This document shows, in pieces, positions 34,501-48,100 of a stretch of 64,000 nt of DNA. Position 1 is the stretch's first letter, and each line of letters begins with the position of its first letter. Position numbers and translations under genes: made by a program. A model generated the notes under the pieces. It was not told the DNA's origin and did no database searches. It saw only the letters and a program-made list of their open reading frames with translations. The DNA is from Amia ocellicauda (Eukaryota; Chordata; Actinopteri; Amiiformes; Amiidae): positions 20,939,256 to 21,003,255 of the forward strand of contig NC_089850.1 in NCBI RefSeq assembly GCF_036373705.1, read 5' to 3'.

Positions 34501-36173
34501 GTCAGTGCCTGCACGGAGCCGGGAAGGAATCGCTTTCAGATATGCAGCTCACAATTAGCACTAATAGTTTTCAACCTGCATTTATGTAATACAAAACTAA
34601 CACTCATCTAGTTTAGGGCTTTGCTTTAATCCTTTTCCTCATAACAAGACCTTGATGTGCAATTCCCATCAGTTTGGGAGTTCCAGTGAAAGGACAGCAA
34701 CTCTTGCTGGAAACCACAGTGATATGGGTCAAGTGGATTCAGAAGACGTTTACCCCCTGGACACAGGGGTCTGTCCTCACCTGGGCTCTTGCTGGCTTGC
34801 AGTCTGGCCAGCTTCTCCTCCTGCTGCTTGCTCTCGGTGAGTAGGGCCTCCTTCTCCTGCTGTACCTGTTTGCAGGACTTCATCCACAATTGCATCTTGC
34901 TGAGAGCAGAGTCCCTCTCCTTAGTGAGCTGAGCCAGACTAGACTGCAGCTCGGGCACCTGGGGGTGTAAGTCACGGTTAGCACCTGGTCAAGAACAGCA
35001 GAGTCCCCTCGCCCTGCCTGCCATGTAGATCCACCTGGCTGAGCAGCACTCGACACTGCTAAACACTCACCTGAGCACCAGTCATGCTCTTTCCCTGGAA
35101 TTTCCACTGAGATTCCCTCAGGGCTGGAACTCAGAAACAATCTACCACCTGTTGAATTTGTGCTAATCAGACTTCCCGATTCCATGGCCAGGTCTGGGAC
35201 ATCACTGAAAATCAGCAGTGTGCAAGACGGTAAGGCAGGGGGATAAAGATGGACTACTACACACCTTGACTGTGCTGAACTGCTCCAGCTTCCGCTCGCT
35301 CTCCTTCAGAAGGGAGTTCAGCTCTTCCTTGCTGGACTTCAGGCCATCCATCTCCTGCTGACTGGCGCTGTTCTCCTCCTGGGCTGTGGAGAGCTCCCTC
35401 TGCAGCTCCTGCCTCACTCTCTCATGCTGGGAAACCGGGGGGCAGACATTTCAGTGGGATGTCAGGGATGATGAATAAAGTTAACTAGAATAAATCAGCA
35501 GCAATGAAGGTTTTAATGTATTAAATCAAGTACAAGAATAAGAGCCCATGAGGTCAGGCCTAAACCCCTGACTGGTTGAAAGCATCAACAGATTGTAAGA
35601 AGCGGGCTGAATGCATGCTGTGAAGCGCACCTCTGCTAGCCTCTCCTGGTGCTGGGCTTCCATGTCCCTGGTTGTGTGTTGAAACGCAGCGATGCTGTCC
35701 AGCGAAGCTGCCAGGCTCCTCTTCAGCTTCTCTTGTTCAGAGGCCGAAACCTCCAGAGACCGCTGGAGAATAACAGCACTTATTAGCACCCAACACATGA
35801 CACGTCACTGGGGTCTGTATTATTTCCATTTTAAAACAGCAGAACAACATGACTGAAGGATTTCTTTGTGTGTTTGGTAAAGTGTTCTGAAGTTAAAAAA
35901 AAAACACTGATTTAATTGGACTTCACATTAATGTAAACAACTGCACTGATAATGCTCTGATATCTTGTAAGTTGCCTTGGACAAGGGTGTCTGCTAATAA
36001 ATAAATAACAAATAACACACAAAACAAAATGCAAGAACCTTGTAGCTCTCAGCTTCTTGGCGAGAGGTGTGCAGCTGAGCAGCCAGCGAGTCTCTCTCCA
36101 GGTCAAACTCCTGCTGCATCGTCTGCGTTGCCTTCAGAGCAGCACTGATTTCATTTTGTAGCAATCCATTCAT
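31562..36173 (-). CDS. cenpf: cenpf C-terminal exons (NLS, Miro-type motif, CaaX box)
   Basis: Seven exons encode the C-terminal region. Coiled coil continues through DKYCSLMISLHKLEEA, followed by a Ser/Pro-rich segment with GKRQRAAG, a basic nuclear-localisation-type cluster (human GKRQRSSG). The 32574-32411 exon encodes GFADIPSGELSPFILRRTT. Its human equivalent is reported to bind the mitochondrial GTPase Miro. SPRLAAK follows. The last exon is basic (KRSRRSLSTRK) and ends DENCQVQ. Between 32574 and 34050 an intron contains a CCAC/CCAT-rich simple repeat close to the donor. Confidence 0.95.
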
Positions 36174-39100
36174 CTATTAAAAACAAATACAAATAAAATT
36201 GTAAAACACACAAGTGCCACACTTAAGGAAAGAAGAGCAGCACTTTGATTAAACTAGAGCCACTCGGGTGTGGTGCGTTTAAATTATTTAATGTAAACAA
36301 TGCGGTGCAGGGCCCTGTTCCTCATACCTGGTTTAACAAATTCAGGCTAATCAGACTTTAACTGAATCCGGCTATCTCCTTTCCTCGAAGCCAAATAGAG
36401 GCTAAACTTGTGTTGATAACTCGATTCTGAATTAAGAAATCCAGGTGCGTGTGCATGCTCGTGCTGCCTCACAAGGGAAGAGAGAGACACTGATCTGCAC
36501 CAGAGATTACATCAAAACAGACAGCAACTTTCGTCAGCCTGACTGAGCAAGAACTTCTCATGGAAAGTTTTGAGGAATATAGAGACAATTTCACAGCTAA
36601 ATGCAACACTGCATCTCTTACTGCCAAGTCCAGAGAGGAAGCATAGCAACAATTATTATTAAAGCTGAATTTAAAATATATTGGTTTTATTACACAGGCT
36701 TTATTTAACCCAATATAATAATTCAAACAGTCCAATTTAAACCAACATGCTTGTAGTAATGAAATGTAACATGGACAGAGTTTGCTGCATCAGAATGGTT
36801 AGCTCTCTATTTGTCATTTTGCCTTTGTTCTAACAATATATTATATAATTAGTAATGTAGTATTATGTTGTACTAATTAATGTCTGATATAAATGGTTTC
36901 TTCACCTTTGTAGTAAAATGAACAGGAAATTATCCCATAATAGTGACCTATGAGATGAAGATGATTAGATCACTTCATAAAACACATCTTTTAGCAATGA
37001 GTTCTGACAAATAAGATTATTTCCTACACCTTCCTCAAATCTCTTACACATTGTAGAGTCTGAAGATGCAGACAGAGCCTGGTCACTTGGTTCAATACTT
37101 GAAATACAGATCATATGGGAATAACTGAGGTCAACTCATGGATGATGTACAGTATTATCCAAAGTCTGATACCCTACTGTCTAGCACTGTCATTGTATAA
37201 TTGTCATTAAAATGTTGGATTAATAGCATCAGTTGCTGAATTGTAGCTCATTTTCAAGTGATCACGTCAATAGCACCTGTATATTCATTCTGTGAAGTTA
37301 TTTCCTGTTCACAAAATCTGCCTAATTTGGTCCGGAGGTGCCTTGATGGGGATCGGACTGCAGCCCACAGCACCAATGACGTTGGGGATCTCCGCATAAC
37401 AATGTAGTCTATTATACTATACTGATATGATTAACCATTCATTAAATTGCATATAATCTTGTGGCAGCAGCTTTGGTGATATTTCCAACCGGAATGCATC
37501 ACTACCAAAAAAAGTGACTGAAGATTGGACTGCAATACTCTGCGTTACTGTCAAAGCACTGCTGCGCCGGGTGATTTGGTAATGTACAGCTCAACTACAT
37601 CTATTAGGTAAATTATACCTTGCTGACCAACTCGATAGCGCTCAAATAGAAAAACATGCAAATGATGAAAATTATCTTGGCCATCTCACAGCACTCGTTC
37701 CCTACGAAAAGCTGATTGAATTAAAATTGTGGGCTTTCATTGGGAAGATTCATGAGCTTTTATGTAATGATCCAGCTAACTCAGTTAGCCTGCGCTGGAG
37801 AAGGTTTAAGATTAAGGATGTGTTCCTATGGTAATTTACTCAGTTGGACTTCAAGCTTGTTTGAGGAATGGAAAAAGCCAGACTTCTGTCATGTTATCCT
37901 GAACGTTATCTAGCTGGCTGCGAGGAAGTTGACGAGAAATACAACCCACACAAAGACAATAGTAAAACGGATCTCAGAAGCAATACAGGACATACATACA
38001 GATGGTGTTTCCACATGAAGTTTTTTCTTGCAGATATACTGGCCTTGCTTTTTTAGCTACCTAATGCATTTGTACAGATAAAATCTATAATCGTAATTGT
38101 TGAATTAAAATAAGCAAATAAGTAGATTTCAGACATTAGTAACATGGCTTAGCAGAAATGGCGACCAATCTATCAGTGAACGTATGGGGACATGATTACC
38201 TCGTCGCTGAGCTCAGTGGTCCTCTGTCTCAGAGTCTCAGCCTCAGCCTGGTGCTCCTGCACTTTCTCCTCCAGGGAGTGGATCGTCACCTGCATCTCCT
38301 CTGACCGCTGCCGTGCACTCTGCTCCTGCTCCGTCACCGCAGCATGCAGGCAGACACTGTCCTTCTCCAGCACCTCCTTCTCCGCTTCCAGGGCCTGCAG
38401 TTTCTCCTGCGCCGCCTGGTACAGCGCCTCCAGAGTGGCCACCTCATGCTGAAGACCATCCCTCTCCTGCTGGGTCTCGCTCAGCCTCGTGCTCTTAGCC
38501 ACACAGTCCTCAGACACAAGGCGACTCTCTGTCTGCAGGTCAGACAGGGACCTTTCAGCATCCTGCAGCCTCTGGGACAACTGCGTATTTTCAGTTTCCA
38601 GACATGCCCGCTGACGGTCCAGTTCCTGCTCCCTCAGCTTGGCGGACTCAGACTCCTCCTCACGCAGGCGCAGCAGCTCTCTCATCTCAGTTTCTCGAGA
38701 CTCCAGCACTCTGGCAGTGCTCTCTTGTTGCACTTCTGTCTCCCTCTTCTCTTCCTTTAGATTCTCTAGCATCTGGGCAGCAGCGTCAGAGCAGGACTGC
38801 AGCTCCACTACCTGTTCATCCTTCTGGAGCAGCTGTGATTCCAGCGTCTCCTTCTCAGCCTTCAGGGTGTCCATCACAATTGTCATTCCCTCAATCCTGT
38901 TCCTCAGCTCCACTTTCTCAGCCTCTGAGGTCTCTAGGTCGGCTTTGGCAGACTCAGCCTGCAGCACCAAGTCTTCCAGGCTCCCGTCGGCTGTCTCAAC
39001 CTCCCTCTCCAGCGCCTCGATCCTATCCTGTAGGGAGTCGGCTCTACGTTGGCTAGCTTTCAGCTCTTCTGCCATGTGCCGCTTCTTCTTCTCGTCCGCT

Positions 39101-42100
39101 TTAATCCTCACGCTTAGTTTCTCGATGCCGGTGCGCAGCTGGGACACCTCATCCTGGGTAGAGTTCAGCCTGGAGGCGATCTGTCCCTTCTCCGAGAGGG
39201 AGGACTCCAGCGACTGGGTCAGCCTGCAGATCTCTACTTCCAGCGTTTTAATTTTGCTCCCCAGAGCTTCAGCCTCCCTGGACACTAGACTCTTCTCCTC
39301 CACAGCTCTAGTCAGTTCAGTAAGCAGCTCTTCTTTGTCTGCGCTCAGCAGCACAATAGTCTGTTCCAAAACCTGCAGCTGCTGCACGACACACTCTTTC
39401 TCCTCTTGCAGGTTTTCCAGCTGACTTCTGGATGAATCTCTCTGGTTTCTCAGATTTCTTACATCTTCCTCAAGGATCTTTATCAGTTCCTTAGCATCAA
39501 CAACATCCTTCTCCAGCTGCTCGGCCTTTCCACGCCACCTCTGGGCAGCTTGATGCAGCTGCTCCTTTTCTTCGGTGCAGGAGGACAGCTCCTCTTTCAG
39601 CTGGTCTCTCTCGGTCTGGATCATGGCCAGCTGCTGATCGAGAGCGGTACTGGCTTTTTTACGGGAGTCGAGATCGGCATCCAGCTTCTGAGTCTGCCGC
39701 TGCACCACATCAAAGTCTGCCTCCATGGACAGAATGTGTTTCTCCAAATTGGCCTTTTCAGAACGAGCCCTCCTCAGTTCGCTTTCGATCTGAAGGAACT
39801 TCTCATCCCATCCACCTTTGGCCATTTCCAGGCTTTCCACCATCTCGGTGACATCGGACAGCTGAAACCTGGTCGTCTGCAGCTGTGAGCGCAAGCTGCC
39901 CACCTCCTCCACCAGCTCCCGCACCTGGTCTGCCAACTTCTGCTTCTCCAGGGATGCGGAACACATTTTCTCCACCAGTTCAGAGTTTTTCTTTGCCATG
40001 GTCTGCACCTTGCTCTCCAGCTCAGCACAGGAGCCAGCCTTCAGAGTGGCTTCGGCCTCTTGGAGATCGAACTGCGATCGTAAAGTTTGAAGTTCATTCT
40101 GCAAGCATTGGGCCGCTACCCTGCTTTGTTCCAGCTCTGCTTGGTCAGGCTGTCCTTTGAGAAGGTTAGCCTGCAACTCCTCTGCGTCTGTTCTGCGGTC
40201 GTTCAAGTCCTGCTGAAGTACAGAGGTGTCAGAATCCAGCGTAAGGACTTCCACTCCAGTCAGAAGCCCATCGAATATCTGGTTTGCATCCGTGTGCCAT
40301 TCATCCTCTGTCTGAATCACAGGCAGCAGCGGGTGAGGGTCTGGTTGGGCAGGGGGGCTGTTAGTGTTGTCTGTTTCAGTAGGGGGCTGCAATTAAGAAA
40401 AAATAAAAAACAGATATTGCATTTCTGTTAATGGTGATTTATTTTAATACCAGAACACAATAGCAGAACAAATCTAGCAATTTAAGCAGACAAATTTAAT
40501 ATAAAAATCAGTCTAAACTAGCTGTCATGTAATCTTTATCACTCAAATTTCTACAGGGTCAAAATCATCAAATTTGCCTCCATTCCCAAAAAACACCTTG
40601 TGGTCAGATAAATGTTTCAAAGTAATTTTAGAATTAAGTATTTCTTCAGCAGAGTCCCTAGCAAACCTTACAGGGTGAATTAGGCATAAAGGCAGCAGTT
40701 CTCAGCCCTGCTCCAGGAACATCCCTGTGGCTTCTGGTTGCTGAGCTCGAAATTCACTTTACTTAGTTGAAATTGATTAATTGGCCATTTGCAATTAATG
40801 TCCATTGTGAATATAGTTGAAACGCTTCACTTATTTGATCAGGTAGCTGCACAGCTCAGCTGGCAGGGGACTTACCTGCAGGAAGCTGTTCTCACTCTCG
40901 CTGCACAGCAGGGAGCGGGAGCTGAGGTCCAGGCTCTGCATCTGCATCCTGGCGCTCTCTAGCTCAGAGGACAGGATCTCGCAGTGCTGCTTCTCCTCTG
41001 CCAGCCTGGCCTCCATTTCGGCACTCCGATGGGCCAGTTTCTGCTGCCACTCCTGCACTTCCACGAGGTGCTGTTGCTGCATGTTTTCCAGGTCCCGCTG
41101 GGCTCCAGACAGTGCCACCATCAGCTCCTCCACCTTTGCCTCATGGGCAACTCTTTGCCTCTCCATTTGCTCTGTGAGCATCTGCTGGGCCTCTTTGTGG
41201 GTCTGGGAGAGAGCCTGCAGCTGCTCAGACTTCCTCTGCTGCTCCTCACCCAGTGTGACGTTGCACTCTGTGTTGCAGGGCGGGCTGCAGTCTCCGGCAC
41301 CGTGCTCAGTGTGCAGCTGCTGCTCATATGCATCAGGCTGCTCCTGGTCGGCCTCCTGAGCCTCCGCATTAAGCAGAGAGACCTCTAGGCCGCCGAATTC
41401 CTCCTGAAAAACATCTCTCTCCCCATGCACTGGGGAAAATGCAGGCTCCATCGCATCAGTTGAGCAGTGCGTTGCAGTCAATTCTGTACCCTGCTTCAGG
41501 ACGATAGCGCTGCTGTGGGACGCTTCCAGGACTGTGCCCTCCGCTGTGGATTTCAGATCTTCGTGCAGACTGATGTTAACGAATGAACTCTCAGTTGATT
41601 TCTGCCCAGAAAGCTGCTCAACCTCCCCCTGCACCCACAGAGCTGTCTGGGCCTGGAGCTGCTCGATAAGGCTCTGCTGCTCAGAGACTGTCAACAGCAA
41701 AGTGCCGCACTGCTCCTTAGAGGCTTCGTACTCATTCTGCAGAAAAGCCACCTTCTGAATGAGCTCAGTCTGCTGGGCCGCAAGTTCTTCATTCTGGGTG
41801 TGCTGTACTTCAGAAGAGTTAGCACTACTACTGCTTTGCGATTCATTTCTAGCATCTTGCTGGTCAAGAGTGTCTCTCAAAGACTGGTTCTCTTCCTGTA
41901 AGCCACACAGTGATTCCTGTAAATCAAGAAATTTCTCCTTTAAGCTGTTCATCTCCTCCAGAGCACTCAAGCACTGGCTTTCTGACTGAATCAGGTTGGT
42001 TTCCAGTTCAGATTTCTCCAACACCAGGCAGTCATATATCTTTTGAAGATCTCTGTGCTTTATAACTTCCTCATCCAGGAGAGACTGCAGTTTCTCATTC

Positions 42101-45100
42101 TCAGATTGGAATGACTTGGCTGTGTCTGCCAGAGCTGCACACTTCTCATCCACTGGTTGCTCACGCTCCTGAGCAGGGCCTGCAGACTGCTTGTTTTGGG
42201 TAATCTCAAGCTGCTTGTCTGCGAGTTCCTGCCGGACGGAAAGCAGTTCCCTCTGCAGGGAAGCCACCTGCAGCTGACTCTCTTCCAGTTTCTTCTCGTG
42301 CTCAACCACAGAGTCCTGAAGCTGCTCCACCTGTGAATCATAGGAGTTCAGACACACCTCCTTATCCTCCAGGTCCATCTGAAGCATCTCCAGCTGGACG
42401 TTGACCTTGTTCAGGCTGAGCTGCTTTTCTTTCAGGGCGTCCACGGCCTGTGCCTGTCCATGCTCCGCAATGCACAGCCGACTCTCGAACAGCTGCAGCT
42501 GTCGGCTCCTTTCTTCAGCACAGCTCTGGGATACCAACAGAGCATCTTTCAAACACTGCATCTCAGCCTGGAGCTCGGAGACCTGCCGTTCCAAACAGAG
42601 CTTCTCCTGGCTTGTTAATCTGCACAAGTCCTCCATTTTTGCAAGCTCCTCCTTTCCAGTCACCAGATACTCTTTCAACTGGGATATTTCAGCTTCCACT
42701 TTGTCCAGTTTCTCCTTGGCATCTGCAGCCTCAGAGGATTGCTTCTGGCGCTGAACCTCCAAGTGCCGATTTATGCCATCTCGTTCTTCTTCGTAGAGCT
42801 TCACTTTGGAAGCGTGTTCTTCGCAGTCCTTTGTAGATCTCTCCATCAGTTCCTCCAAGTCCTTCTGTAGGAACAAAACTCTGCTTGATTCATCACTCAA
42901 ACGACTTTCCAAGATGGTGGTGTTCTGTAGAGCAGAAGTGTATTTCCCCTGCAGATCCTCTAATGAACACTGAAGCTCAGCACATAAACGATTTGCAGCC
43001 TCATGCTGCTCTTTGTACCCACTCAGTACCTCTGTGTAGGCTTCTTTTTCAGCTAATAAATCGGAGAGCCTGGAGAGCTCCTTCATCAAGTCATTCTTCT
43101 CCTGGCACAAGGCATTGTGAGCCTCGTCCAGACTGTGATTCTTTGCAGAAACCTGTTCGATGTCCTTCTCCAGGGCTTGCAGTTTCTCTCTCAGCTGTGA
43201 GTTTTTATTTTCCAAATCCAAAACCTTAACCTTTCCTTCCTCAATCGATGTGCTGAGGAGCTGGAGCTCATTTACTTTGCTGTCAAGTTCCTTTCTCAGA
43301 TTTTGCAGAGCTTCATCCTTCTCCTGTGCTGTTTCTGATAAGAGCCGACACTGCTCCTGAAGGGAAATTGCAGACTTGGCTTGCTCAGACAGGAGACTCA
43401 TTCCTTGAGCAATTTCTTCTCCACGTCTCTCTGACTCTGATAGTTTCACCTCCAGGTCGTCTTTGACTTTTGAAAGCTCCTCGGATTTGCTCTGCAGCTC
43501 CGCACTGAGAGCCTTTTGCAGTTTTAATGAAGATTCCAGCGAAGACACCTGTTCAGTTAAGAAAGATACCTCCTGCTGACTCTTCTCCCAGTCCAGCCTC
43601 GCCTGCCCTACAGCTTCTGCCTTTTCAAGGAGACTTTCCTGGTGCTCCTTAGTTAAAGCACTCTTTTCCTCAGTGACCCTGGCGAGTAGCTGCTCATGCT
43701 GAGACCTGGTCTGCTCCAGGGTGCTCTGCAGCTGGAAGATCTCACTATCCTTCAACTCGAGGACTGAGTCTTTTGACTTTGCAAGGCTACATGCACTTTC
43801 GTACTCGGTCAAGAGCTCACTGCGGGACTTCTCCAGGGCCTCAGCTCTGCTGCTCTCTTGCTGCAGTTTGGTGGCCAGGTCTGCCACCTGTGCCTGCAGG
43901 TGAGCGAGCTGTAACAAGGCATTCTCCAAATCCTTCCTGTATTTTTGCTCTGCATTCTGGGAGCTCTTCTGAAGTTCCTCGTACACATGGCTCTTTTCCT
44001 CCAGTGTAGTGCACTTATTGAGAAGCTCACCTTTCAGAACATCAATCTGCCCAGCCAGAGTCTCTTTCTCCCCATCCAGGATCCTCATCCTCTCTTGTAG
44101 GCCACCATTGACGGTCTGCAGCTCCTGGGTGCTCTGCTGCAGCTCTGTGATCTGGCGTAGCATGCTCCCTCTCTCAGTGTCGATGTTGTTGATCACGTTC
44201 TCCTTCTCATCTTTCCATTTGGACAGAGACTCATTCTGCTCCTTCAGCGCGCTGCACTCGCTCTGCTGCGAAGACAAGGCTGTACGCAGGTCCTGCTGCT
44301 CTCTCTCCAGTGCAGCTCGCTCATTCCTCAGCTGCTCCAGCTCTGCCTCCTGTTTCTTCATTTGGCTCTGAGTCACCTCCTTGATCTTTTCCAGTTCAGA
44401 GACTCTTATTTTCATGTTTACCACATCCAGCGCCGAAGATCTGTCTTGTGTTTCCAGTTTTACTCGAAGACTTTTCAGCTCTTCATTCTGTGCCTGATAT
44501 TTAGCTATAAAATACAGAAGGTGGAACATTAGACTTCATAGCATATAATTATCTTTATTTTCTATGTACCTGGTGAGTGCTTTAAGTCAGCAAATATTGT
44601 TTAACCTGTAAATCACCCATCACTATAATTTAATTTATTATTTATAACCTGTAATTCCTTTCATTAGTTTTCATAGAGGTTTCCTATATTATGGTCTACA
44701 CTCACACAGTAAAAAGCCCTGGTAAAGCCTGTTAAAAAGTAAACCTGTTCTCGTCCCCGACAGACTACACTGGAGACAGGATGGAGGAGATGTACAAGCT
44801 CAACAGATCAGAGACATTCACACATCATCCAGAGTAGCCAATGTAGTCATTGATAGCTCTTGCTTAATAAAGGTGTGCGAGATGTGAGCTGACAGATCCC
44901 ATCAGTGCAGTGTTGTTTATTAGTTTCGACACAGATGTGCAATGGAAGCAGAAGGGTGCCGAAGAGCTTTGAAGTAACTAAAGATCAAGATCTGTGGGAC
45001 TACGGAGAACAGCAGCACAGTCGGCTGCCAATTCCAGAGAGAGAAGAAACCTTCCTGCCAGGCACTTAATGAAGAAGGTCAAGCTCTCTCAAAATAGAAA

Positions 45101-48100
45101 CCCACTGTTCCAAGCCGCAGCAGCAGCCCTGCAGCAAGACAAAGCACAGCAGCCACATCGGCCTACCTTTCAGATCCTCCACCAGGTTGTGGCTGTGCTT
45201 CAGATTCTGTCTGGCAGTGTTGAGCTCCTCTTCCACTTGAGACAGTCTCCTTGAACTCTGCTCCAGCTGACAGCTCAGACGGCTTTTCTCTTTCTGCATT
45301 TCCTACAAACAGGGCAGAAAAAGTGCAAATCAACAAGCCTATTCCCGCACGAGGAGATGTCATTTTCCATTTATAATCAACCGGCACTAAGCCAGCTAAG
45401 TCCAGTTAAATTGACATTCTAGAATGCATTATGCAAATTATAACATTTTAAAAAGTGTTTAGCTTTGACACAACAACAAACATTTTCACAAGCTGACAGA
45501 CTGTGTGTGTTTGTTCAGACCTGATGTGATTCACTGATGAGTAAAGATCACTCCTGCACACTGACACACACAATCTCACGTCTCTGAAAGGTTAGGGTGC
45601 TTAAAACAAAAAGCGAGACATTGTAGAATAGAGCGCAGGACGTTCCTGGTCACCAGTCACCAGCACACCTGTGCCAAGACGGATCAGGTGTACAGATGCA
45701 TTAAACTCTGATGGTAGTAAACCAGCTATTACCTCAAAGCCTTTTCTTGCGTCATTCTCCTTGGTCTGACTGGCCTGCAGAATCTGATCAGTCCTACTCA
45801 GTTTCTGCTTCAGCTCCTCCATGTCTTTCTCCAGACTGTGTTTCTGTGCCTTTACCTACAAAACACACCATGTCAGTGGAACAGGAGCTGACAGAAAATA
45901 TCTGCTGCCATCAAATGGAAAACGTTGGTAAAACAGCCAAACTAGCAGCTCTAATAGCAACTCTCCATCACAGAGAATACAAAACAATGTGAAATAAATC
46001 TGGTGCAGGATCATCTGTCTGCTTCTGTGAACAGCCAGTTCTGATTAACCTCAGTTTATCATATACATTTGTGTTGCAAACAAATCTACACACACACTAT
46101 ATAAACACACAGCACTGCACTGTGACACTTCTGTAAAAGACAGCTACAAGGTAATGAAACTGCCTCCAACTACTCTTTTTTATTTAATGTACAATTCAAA
46201 ATAATTGTAATATCTTAGGTTACAGTTCACATTTTTAACTGTTTAAATAGATATATTAAGCCATTTAGAATCAGTTTATCTCATAGTTAAAAATGCCAGA
46301 TGCAATGTGTGTGTCCTGTGAAAACATTTTTCAAACTCATACCTTGTCTATTTCAGACTGTAAAACATTGTACTCCTTCTTGGCCAGCTGCACTTCCTGT
46401 CCCAGTTTAGTTTTCATCTGATTAAACTGCTGATCCAGAGCATGCTGGGAATTCTGCTGATGTGAGAGTTCCTGCAGAAAGAAAAAAAAAAACAAGGGCA
46501 TCATAATCAATAATCATAAAACTCCATTGGGATCCATTTGAACATATTGCAACTGATGGCAAATGATAAAATGCAATAAAACAGCCGATACATCAGTTTG
46601 GTGGTGGAAAACGAAAATTAGTTTTAGAGTAAAGTTTGATTTGGACTTACATTTTTAAATTAACACACTCAATATTAAGTTAGTTTTGAACATAAATGCA
46701 CCGAGAGAGCATCATATTTAATCGATCAAACTAACTCAATAACTGCAGCACACAGGATGAGGCGCTGTGGCCGGCTGCACAAGAATCGCTCAGCTACTCC
46801 TCGAGTGCTTCCTTAATTTAAGGGTGCTGTACACAGTACCTCGACACACTCATTAAGGGAATAGGCTGCTGTTTAACACTGAGGTTTAATGCTGACCTTC
46901 TGGTGCTCCTTCTCTTGGTCCTTGAGCTTCTGCTCCAGGCCTCGCCGGCAGCTGTCTGCGTTGTGTCTCTGGCACTTGAGCTCCTCAGAAACCTGCTTGA
47001 GCTTCTGCTCCACTGAGGTGTACTGAGAGCAGAGGAGAGAGGCCGGAAACAATAAATATACATCTTAGAAACAGCTTCAGGCTATGAAATGTGCATCTTT
47101 GGTGTACTTGGTGTCATGACATTACCATAACCCACACCACTGGCTCTCTTATAAAGACGGAGAATGCAAGGTGTTCCAGGCTTGACAAGCGAACTGATGT
47201 TTGTGAAATTTGATAGGAAGTTGGACATGGGGGAGAGAACATTCCTACATACTGAGGCGAGAACTACTTCAGCTAAAACTTTGACACTTCCCATGTCTCT
47301 GTAATATTGGTTATTATTTATACAGAAGTATTTTGGAAAAAGATTAGAATTCACATGAAATAAAGCACAGGTTAAGTTTCAGGTACGGCATGTTTTTCCC
47401 ACAATGCAGCATCTCACAATCACCTTGGCAGTGGTCTGGTCGTACTGGCCCGTCACCTTGGTCAGCTCGTCTCTGCATTTGCTCAGGTGTCGGTCTTTGT
47501 CTGCCAGCTCCAGCTTGGCTTTCTCAAAGTGGCTCTGCATTTCCTGCATCTTGAGAAGCTGGCTCTTCATGTCCTTCTCCTGGGCCTGAAGACGAAGCTC
47601 CAGCTCAGAGACTCTGGCTTTCAGATCTAGAATAAGAGTTATGAGATTAAGACCCACAGATTCTGGTCCATGAATGATGGCAGGACATAATCATCAGGAT
47701 AACTACAGAAAGTCAGACACAGAACAATAACCTACTGAATAGAGCTGTATTTTTTAAGGAACTCTTTGTCAGGCCCTTTTCTTATAGTTATTAAATTCAA
47801 TCTTAGGAAAACAAGCAGAAACAAGGTCTGGAAATTAGCCTCCATGGACAGAAGATTTCTGATCAGGAATGAAAGCAGGAGACCCTGCATTCTCCTTAAT
47901 TAGCCTAACTGCACAGAAACTAGATGCCTGCTCGTATTGGTTTCATCAGTCAATCCAGTGCGATTGGTTCCGGATTCATGCTTTTAACCACAACAGAACT
48001 TTTAGCTGTCCAGATGTACTTTACCCCTACACAGGCGAAGCACAAACCTTGGTTCATGGCCTTGAGCTGCTCGTTCTGCTCAGTGTTCCCCACACTGTCG

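Noticed and set aside
38192..44371. Long plus-strand open frames opposite the two giant cenpf exons (up to 261 codons)
   Set aside because: They are antisense shadows of coiled-coil coding sequence: Ser/Leu/Cys-rich, no splice context, no recognised motif.
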